This document shows positions 56,665-64,000 of a stretch of 64,000 nucleotides of DNA, one piece after another (positions within the stretch are counted from its first letter, which is position 1; every line of letters begins with the position of its first letter). Where the stretch lies: the NCBI GenBank assembly GCA_963978905.1, contig OZ022258.1, forward strand, positions 29,826,716 to 29,890,715, in the 5' to 3' direction. A program made the translations under genes and the position numbers. Origin of the DNA: Trichostrongylus colubriformis (Eukaryota; Nematoda; Chromadorea; Rhabditida; Trichostrongylidae). The notes below the pieces were generated by a model that saw only the letters and a list, made by a program, of their open reading frames with translations, was not told the DNA's origin and made no database searches.

Positions 56665-56880
56665 GTTCACCTGATCTATGTTTGCTCATGTTGCGAGGGG
56701 TGTCGCAACGCTTATGCAATTGCGGCACTCCCTCTTCAATCAATTTCAAGCTTCAGTCTCGGAACCCTTCATCGAGTTTGAACCAGATATCAGTCAGTTA
56801 CTGAACACCAAAATGGAAGAGCACGAAATGTGGAGTAAGAGCCCTTTGCAAAAGGAATCTATTCAGATGAGGAATAATAG
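56665..56880 (+). CDS. possible plus-strand exon, unrecognised
   Basis: An open frame from ATG at 56678 encodes MFAHVARGVATLMQLRHSLF, NQFQASVSEPFIEFEPDISQ and more up to MRNNR. It ends at a good donor (AG/GTAGGT) and is preceded by a TTTCAG. The acidic, helical composition is protein-like, but an in-frame stop lies just upstream, so it would have to be a first coding exon. A nearby stretch at 56284-56359 (encoding ADIAAAGHRTVLCHRLLG) is also exon-like but does not join in phase. No family is recognised. Confidence 0.3.
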
Positions 56881-57130
56881 GTAGGTATATTCTACTTCCA
56901 TTTGAATGCTTTTTTGATGGAAAGTTTGGCCATTTTCGGTACAGAGAGTAAACCGAATAGCCACAGGATGATGTTTTGACAAGGGCGCCACTCCCACTTG
57001 CATGATGCCAAGGGTCAGATCCTGGGTAATCTCGGAAAAACGAAGCCTTTCTGGAGTGGTGAATCGATACTAAACCGTCTAAAAGGGTTGAAACATTAAC
57101 TTTTACTCGCCCTCCCTCGCTTGTTACATA

Positions 57131-57632
57131 CAGTGGCGCTCAAAAGTCTTCGGCGAAATGGTCTTTCACTTGGGTTTTTCACTTGTAACTTTTTTGCGAC
57201 TGGACGGATCTAAGAGAAATTTTAGTATGCTGTACTTGGAGACACTGACTAAATATACTACTTTGGCGCTCAACGGTGTAAATAACGTGGTTGAATGCAA
57301 TTTTTTGTTTTTAGAGTGCCATCCCTATGCCGTCCCGCTGTGCCGCTGCCATCAAAAGTCGTGGTCTTTCTCCAAAATACTAATGTTCTCTGAGGCTTGT
57401 TCGTTTTGTTTTTGTGAAGAAATCCGTTTCTTGACCGAGCCTTTTACTACTTTTTTCCGGTGTTCTTGTAGTAAATTCTTGTAAAAAATCAAGAAAAGTG
57501 TCAAGCGGCACTCAAAAAGAAGGAAATGTTGGCAATAGGTTCAGGCACCACATATTAAAACTTTGTCAAATTTGGTCAAGTAGAAAAAAGTCATGACAAA
57601 AAGTTTTGGCCGAAGACTTTTGAGCGCTACTG
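57131..57632. mobile_element. Tc1-derived MITE, copy 2
   Basis: 502 bp bounded by TA, with ends CAGTGGCGCTCAAAAGTCTT and mirror. It is the reverse complement of the 25378-25881 copy throughout. An 108-codon open frame spans it but has no transposase motif. Confidence 0.9.
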
Positions 57633-57779
57633 TACATAAACTAGGTCGCATGGAAGTGCCGTAATGATTCTACTACATAGAGTGCATAGCACATCTAAAA
57701 AGCGTTTGATCCTCGCGAAGCTATCATTTCATTTACACCCACAGTTTTACTGAAACTTACCTGTGAGAATCTGCTTTAA

Positions 57780-58332
57780 ACACAGCATTAGGGGTAATGC
57801 GGTAATGGAGAAATTCCTACAAGTAGTCACTCACATGGTAGTCCTGGGCCTAAGAAGGCTACCTGTGGCGAAATCCCGGTGAAAAAGCGCCCTTCCGAGC
57901 TGTAGAAACGCCGCAAAACGTCGCAACTATGCAGCGGTTCCGCCTCTTGGACACAGCGGCCCCGCCTCCCTATGACGTAATTCCCGATTGACTGGGGTGG
58001 GAGCGGTCAAGGAAATGCGGCAGGATCGGAGGTTTTGCGGCGCGCTTTCGCAGTTTTAGCCTGAAGCTCACTGCAAAAAGTAGATGCTGTCGTATTTCCA
58101 AACATTCCCTTGTGTTTACTTGGCAACATGCCAATGGAAAACTAGATCAGACTACCCGCATCTTGACGAGAAGGTCGTCCGCGCCTAGAACCATCGGTGG
58201 GAAGGGGGTCCTATTCCCCGGGTTTTTGGCCATTCCCATCCGTTTTTTCTCCACTGTCCTGTTACTAGGCATCTCGACTTTCATATGCACTACAGCTTTT
58301 ACTTTTCTTCCGACTTCCCCCTAATGCTGCCT
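57780..58332. mobile_element. TTAA-type MITE, copy 2
   Basis: 553 bp flanked by TTAA, the reverse complement of 42277-42828 over its whole length. Terminal word ACACAGCATTAGGGG against CCCTAATGCTGCCT. Substitutions but few indels separate the copies. Confidence 0.9.
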
Positions 58333-60187
58333 TTAAGAACTAATCACAGCTGCACCCTTATTGATTGGAAGCACCCTTGTTCAACATTTCAAAGTAATCC
58401 GCTTTTTGGTCTACTTATCTAGGCTGTAGCCCTTTCTGAGTTCCACGTACAATATCTCTGTTTCTGTTGAAAATTCGAAAAATTGCTCCATACATGCACC
58501 CTATCATCGTTGTGTCGACTCGGAACCTCTGAGACAGCTCAATGTTTACTTAGAGAGACCGAAAACACGTCGCAAATATCGAATCAAAGGCGGAGAGTAC
58601 TGAGCAAATTTTCCACGGATCGATATCTATCAGTAGCTTGGCACTGCAACTGTGAGAAAAACAAGGGGTTCCAGGTAGAAAATCGTTGTATTTGTCTACT
58701 TCAGGAGGATGCCTCAACCGCTCTCTGAAAAGGATCGCTCGTACATAGCTGGAATCATTTTGTGAGTTCTATTATAGTTCATAAAACGACCCAGCATCTT
58801 AAGAACTACCTCAGATCTTCCCCTACATGTTCACCATACTCAGTTCGAAACTGTTCTTCGAATAGAGCTCCATAACTCACTGAAGGGCTTCCTGAAGTTT
58901 ACACTACCCAAATATTCAAATTCTTCTCGTTGTGGATTTTGCAAACACCCTAAATAGCACGTACCACGGGCACCTAAATACCTTCCCTTTTATTGTATTT
59001 GAAGCGTCATAGACCAGAATTAAGCGGAGCCTGTATTCCTCAAAAACTGATATAGTGTGTTTTTACATAACTGAAATCATCAAAGAGCAGAAATTCGCGC
59101 CGTTATGCTTCGTCATCCCATGACCACGTGGATTTTAACATTTTATTTGTCCTTTCTACAAAGGATCACTTCAGTCGCACCGCGCTTTATTCCAGAAGCC
59201 TACCATAAGCCGTCAGTGAGCAGTATTTTCAAAATAAAAAACGATTTTTTGGGATCGAATTTTCATGTGAGGTTCTACACACCTCCCATAACAACATACA
59301 ATCCTCGCTTGAGCAAATAATAGCCCCATTTCTCGTGCTCAACGCCATTTACCATCGCGATGAAAACAAAAGCAGTTAGAACAGATACACATCCACAATC
59401 AATTCTGCCCATCCTCAGTTATTTCGACAGAATGGGTGGAACGGGTGTAATGACTTCAGCAAGAATTGAATGTCCGAGAAACAGTGCACCCCAATACTGC
59501 GTCACTTCATCATAACTGTGAATCTCTGAAAATTTTGTTCCAAAATCTTTGAACTTAGAACAATGCACTCCTTTCTTGCGATCACATTATTCTGTGAAGA
59601 CTTCTATCCCACGGGAGAACCTACCAAAGAATCGCAATAATAGTCTCACAAGGCTACAGAACGTGCTACGCCCACTCCATCGATGAACGAAGCCATTACA
59701 AGCTTGCGTTTCTTCTTCCGAGTTCCTGTAATTAGACGAGGATGGGATATAAAGCTGAGAATGCAGATTTGAAGGATCTGCGATAGCAGTGGGAGATTGT
59801 GGATGCGTTCAGATGGGGTGTAGTACAAGAGGAGCCGATACGACGTCGTCAGTAACATAGGGGGACGCACACGGGTGTCTTCCGATTGGCATGGTGAGAA
59901 ACAAAGCCGACAGTTGCGCGGCCCTCTCCACCGGCTTCACCTGCACAACCTTTATATGGACAGTGAACCTTTACGAGTTATGCCCAAGCCCAGTGACCAC
60001 TCTACTTCCGAAGCTAAATTCGTCATGCACCGATACAGCTCTGAGCAGTGAAGGCTGAGCTGTCCTGATTTGCTCAACCGCCCGTGAGTGATAGGGCAAC
60101 CCTTGCCACTGCGAACTTCATTCACAATAATGCAAGTTCGGATCCCAAACATGTGGAGATCGTAAACAATGGTCAAGAAGCTTCACT
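58333..60187. other. unassigned, no supported gene
   Basis: Short exon-like fragments occur (for example 58706-58760, encoding MPQPLSEKDRSYIAGI before a GTGAGT), but they could not be chained into a gene. No repeat boundaries were fixed. Confidence 0.4.
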
Positions 60188-60612
60188 TAGAGGCACCAAT
60201 AGGGGTAAGGGAAAACTGAGATCTGGGAGCACACGTTCTCTGAAGACGAACCTTCTACTTCAGAAGAGGTCATATGCAGCGAAAATCGCAATGAAAAAAC
60301 GCAGCTTGGGGTCTATGGCCACCCCGCAGCTCGTTATGCCCTCATGCGGTCGGAGGCGCCGTGGAGGGGCGGGACAACGATCGCGGCGGCTGGTTCAGAC
60401 CCTGGCCTGTCTTCAGTCCACTTAGGCTAGTGACGCAGAGGACGAGAGAGAAAAGGGGGATTTTCGTGTTCCTATTCCTCGATTTCTTAGCAGTTTTATG
60501 TCGTTCTTTCCCGACCATTACATTGCTGAGCGCCTCTACTTTCGTAATCTACCAACTGGCCAGATATACCCCTCCCGGTGTCTTTAAGCTTTTTAGGAGA
60601 TTCATCAGCTGA
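60188..60612 (+). repeat. dispersed repeat R1, most complete copy
   Basis: Reference copy of R1 in this window, from GGTAAGGGAAAACTGAGATC through GAGGGGCGGGACAACG and CGAGAGAGAAAAGGGGGA to CCCTCCCGGTGTCTTTAAGC. Other copies are near 30.4, 33.0, 33.7-35.1, 37.9, 44.1, 48.4 and 53.7 kb. Confidence 0.7.
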
Positions 60613-61749
60613 GGAAAACGTTCTCGATTCGCTTTCTGCGTCGTAGTTCACCGAATGCTTTTCTGAGTATGCCTTCCGAAGAAGGCCCGCTCACTTGGCA
60701 CAAAATTCCGGTTGTGAATTCGAAGAATCGAGCAGTAGAAAGTGTCTGCAGCTGAGCTTTCAACTTCTTCGCCCATCCTCTAAAAGAGCATAACAAGAAA
60801 GTGATATCCGCCAAACCCTGTTTTTCTATAAAAATTTTTACAGACCAATCATAGGCACCACACTTCACGAAGTGCTATTTAGATTGATAACGCTATTTCA
60901 GTGCCTCCGTTCTTGCCGTCACATTGATCACCATTGCCATCGTTATGTGGGCTTACATTATCTAGTTAAAACATGCGATGAACAGAATAATGCGTATCAG
61001 TCGACAAGGGATCCCTTAGCAGACCGAAACCCAGAAAGTAACCGTTGGTGCCCATCTCGGCTTGTCCTATTAAGAATGCAATAGTTGCCATTTGACACAA
61101 TGATTGGTCATCACATTTGAAATGTATACGTAATTCTTTTTCGTTGTCGCTAGCATTGTTGTTTACCATTCACACTGACGTCTTAGCCCATATTTCCATT
61201 TACCTCATTGCCTATAGTCACTCTTGTTTTATTGTCATTCAGCGAACAATCTCTTGTGAGTAACGGCAAAATCTTCGCGAATTTGGATTAGCTTATACAT
61301 GTATAAATGTAAATAATGAAGACAATGTTCTCCATTCGTTACATCGCGACTATTACTATCAAGTCGAAAGCCATTCGCAAGGATAATCAAGTACACAAAA
61401 TTCAAGGAAATAAAAAAATTGAAATCTTCATAGCAGCGATCAAATCAGGCTTTAGTCACCATTAGCGCTTGCACTGTAATAACCGCTGCATTTACAAACA
61501 TGTGCTTTTGATAAAAAGGATAAAAATTATGAGGTCAATGGCTACTTCAACGCACAGCTGCAGAAACACTTCTGCAAGATCGGTGCATAAACAGTGACTG
61601 ACAGGGTCCCTCCCATTCTCTAAAGCCGCAGTCATACTTTGCGCATCGACGCCGGAACCGCCACTTTTGGCGTCAAAGTGATTCAGGCTCAGCGTGGAAC
61701 TGATAACGCGCTCCGTTCGCAAAGCTCGGCCACCACACGGGAGACGGTC

Positions 61750-61889
61750 GTTTGGCGCGGCCCCTTGGGGCTAATTTGCCAATGGGGCACTGCCAAAGCC
61801 CCTCCCTTAAAAAGGCTTAGGTAAATCTGAGAGAGTCCAGACGGCCCATGCGCCCCATTGGCAAATTAGCTGCAAGGGCCGCGCCAAAC
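61750..61889. repeat. short hairpin element, about 40-bp arms
   Basis: GTTTGGCGCGGCCCCTTGGG with CTAATTTGCCAATGGGGC at the left is mirrored by GCCCCATTGGCAAATTAG with GGGCCGCGCCAAAC at the right. The loop is about 60 bp. It looks like a very short MITE or a transcribed hairpin. Confidence 0.8.
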
Positions 61890-62108
61890 AACATACACCC
61901 CCACCACACTACACTATGGTCCGTGGCGAGAGCCCAGGAACTCAAATTCGAGTCTGGCATAAAACTGCGGGAACACAATTTCGAATCTGGCATAGTACGG
62001 CATTATGCCAAGATTTGAATTCGACACCGACGGTGCAGTCATCGGTGGGTAAAGTATGACCGGGATCTAATCGTTCGCAATTGGACTGCAACTAGTTGAA
62101 TCCTTTTT

Positions 62109-62341
62109 GGATCAAATATAGTCGGGGGGAGACGCAACTTTGCGTCGACGTTTCACCCACGTCAGAGCTTCTTTCCCTCGCTAGGCTCAGGCTGAAGCAG
62201 ATGAGACCTATGCTTTGACATATGCTTTTTTATGTGGAAGGAAGAGATATCAATTTTAGCCTAAGTCCAGGGAGGGAAAGGAGTTTCGCCGTCGACGCGA
62301 AGTTGCGTGTTCTATTCCCCCGACTTTATTTGACCATCCTT
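62109..62341. repeat. short inverted-repeat element, about 40-bp arms
   Basis: The left arm contains ATAGTCGGGGGGAGACGCAA and TTTGCGTCGACG; the right arm contains GTCGACGCGAAGTTGCGTG and ATTCCCCCGACTTTATTTGA. It is 233 bp long. No coding content. Confidence 0.75.
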
Positions 62342-62703
62342 TTTTCAAAATAATTCCAGCCAAGAGACCACTGTTGATGGAGCCACTATTCTCCCTCTGT
62401 GGAAGGAAAATGACTAGCAATGGTAAAATGTGCATGAAATAAAATAGTAGCTTATCTCCAAAATATCAAAAAGTAAGTCTTAGACTACTATTGATGTCCA
62501 TGCAGGATTACGCCATAAAAGGGGCAACAAATGAAAACGTCTGACAGCACACATTATTTATTGTGTTTAATTTATACACTAGACAGTAGGTAATGAGCGC
62601 GCGGGATGAATTATTCCCATTGTGGAAGGGTTTCACGGTGCACAAGGATCATTGCTGTTCAACTTCCCCCGATCTATTCATCCCGTACCTCCTTATTAAT
62701 ATA

Positions 62704-64000
62704 CAGTAGCGCTCAAAAGTCTTCGGCCGAATGGTTTTCCAGTTTGAACTTTTTCTCTACTGAACCGTTTCAAGCGAAATTTTAGTATGTTGCACCTGAG
62801 TGTAGTGTATATGAGATATGTAGCTGTGCCACGAACCGGTAAAAGATGCGCGGTTGCATGGAAGTTTCTGTTACGACACCAGCTTTTTCAGCTTCCCATC
62901 CTTATTCTATCTTAATTTTTTTCATCTAAACCTATCGACGCACCATTTGGGTTAGTGTCATGGATGGTGCACTTATGGTATGGCGAAGAAGGCAGAAGTC
63001 CCCCAAGATGTACGTGAAGCGGCCGTGAAATTGAAGGAGTCTGGATGGGAAGACTTCGATCTGCTCCTCCCATGCAAGACAAGCGGACAAAACGCCGCTA
63101 AAGCCCGTTCCCCTTCTCACTGCTGTGAACATCGTCGCTAATTTTTCTGGAAGTGACGGCATTAAAATCAGTCAACAGACTGTGGGGAGTGGCCTTGATG
63201 TTGAAGTCTGCGGACGACGTTCAGCCCAGAAACCGTCTATAACACCCAAGAATAGAAAAGAAAGTTGCCACACCGCGGCGCCATCTCGCCTACAGCTTAG
63301 CGAATTGTGGCAGTCTTTTTCACCGATGGAAGCAATTCAATTTGTTTGGAAGTGATGGTATCTGATATGCGAGGCGCCCTTGAAACGAGAGATTCCGAAG
63401 TACACGGAACCCACCGTCAGGCATAGCTGAAGATCTGTGGTGGTGTATGGGGCATTTTCACTGTATGGAGTGGGTCTCATTTTGCAGATGGAGAGACGAT
63501 GACAGGGGAAGGGCACATAAACATGATCGTACTACCACGGGCGAGGAAAGGCATGCCTCCTGCTGCATGGATTCTATAGCGAGTATCGATCCAAAATGCA
63601 CGTAAATAAAGGTGGAGGAGGCCTTTCAGCACCAGAACGTCACACATCTATAATGGCGAATCCGATCCCTGGGCTTGAATCCGGTAGAACAGAGGGAAAA
63701 GCTCGAGGGACGCTGTTCACTGAAAATTAATAGGAACAGAGAAGAAAAATGCGCCAAACTAGTGGCGGAGTATAACGTCTGTCTCCTACAGTTACTGAGA
63801 AGCTCATGGATTCGATCTCATTCCGAGATGCTGCTGCCAACAAAGGTCGCGGTTTTCCCAATTAATGTTTTCTACGCTTTGTCGGTTTTGTAGTCTAGGG
63901 GAAATCCACTTTCCTGACTAAGTTTTCCCACATTTTCAGATGATTTTGTAGTAAATGCTTGTAAAAATCTAAAGGGGGTCTAACGGTATTCAAGTGGTTG
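62704..64000 (+). mobile_element. Tc1-like transposon, runs off window end
   Basis: The TA-flanked left end CAGTAGCGCTCAAAAGTCTT is shared with the two 0.5-kb MITEs. The last 60 bases (TGTAGTAAATGCTTGTAAAA) match the part of the MITEs that lies about 160 bp from their other end. So this is the longer parent-type element, with its right end just outside the window. Confidence 0.9.
62980..63770 (+). pseudogene. Tc1-type transposase, degenerate
   Basis: Starts MAKKAEVPQDVREAAVKLKE (helix-turn-helix region). In shifted frames it continues ISQQTVGSGLDVEV and RRSAQKPSITPKNRK, then QFNLFGSDGI, YARRPLKREIPKYTEPTVRH and VVVYGAFSLYGVG. These follow the Tc1 order: HTH, GRRPAKKPLI--KNRK, LFGSDG--YVRRP, VMVWG-FS. 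Several stops and frameshifts mean it cannot make transposase. Confidence 0.88.

Noticed and set aside
1..64000. CRISPR array, operon or bacterial-type defence system
   Set aside because: The window is intron-bearing eukaryotic DNA; no regularly spaced repeats or bacterial gene organisation were seen.

Overview
The window looks like nuclear DNA of a nematode, probably a strongylid (hookworm-like) species. It is AT-rich. It holds one protein gene that can be read exon by exon through GT-AG introns with short TTTCAG-type acceptors. Several introns are only 71-130 bp, while others are 1-5.5 kb and packed with Tc1/mariner-type elements and MITEs. The organism call is an inference from gene structure and repeat style, not from a marker gene. 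Nothing looks bacterial.

The main content is a minus-strand gene from 52692 down to its stop codon at 17124. I rebuilt 23 coding exons (829 codons plus stop, N-terminus missing) of a thiamine-diphosphate 2-oxo acid dehydrogenase E1, closest to DHTKD1 (2-oxoadipate dehydrogenase E1) rather than OGDH. All splice phases agree from exon to exon. One exon (33356-33447) carries a single extra base that breaks the frame inside a highly conserved stretch. The first exon or exons, with the mitochondrial presequence, were not found.

The gene's introns hold most of the interesting DNA. They contain a head-to-head tRNA-like SINE pair split by a nested Tc1-derived MITE, a frameshifted mariner, and a string of long inverted-repeat elements (near 21.4-22.1, 28.0-28.5, 33.9-35.0, 37.1-37.5, 39.8-40.9, 44.8-46.4 and 46.9-48.0 kb) that would all be transcribed with the gene. 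One of these (44807-46377) is a 1.57-kb foldback Tc1-like element whose arms share the same transposase fragment.

Layout: 1-17.1 kb is intergenic or unassigned, with one tRNA-like inverted element at 5.2-5.6 kb, one 742-bp MITE at 7.4-8.2 kb and dispersed repeats. 17.1-52.7 kb is the DHTKD1-like gene. 52.7-64 kb is repeat-rich (palindromic 420-bp elements, a TTAA MITE, Tc1 MITEs, small hairpins) with one weak plus-strand exon candidate. A larger Tc1-like element with a decayed transposase runs from 62704 off the end of the window.
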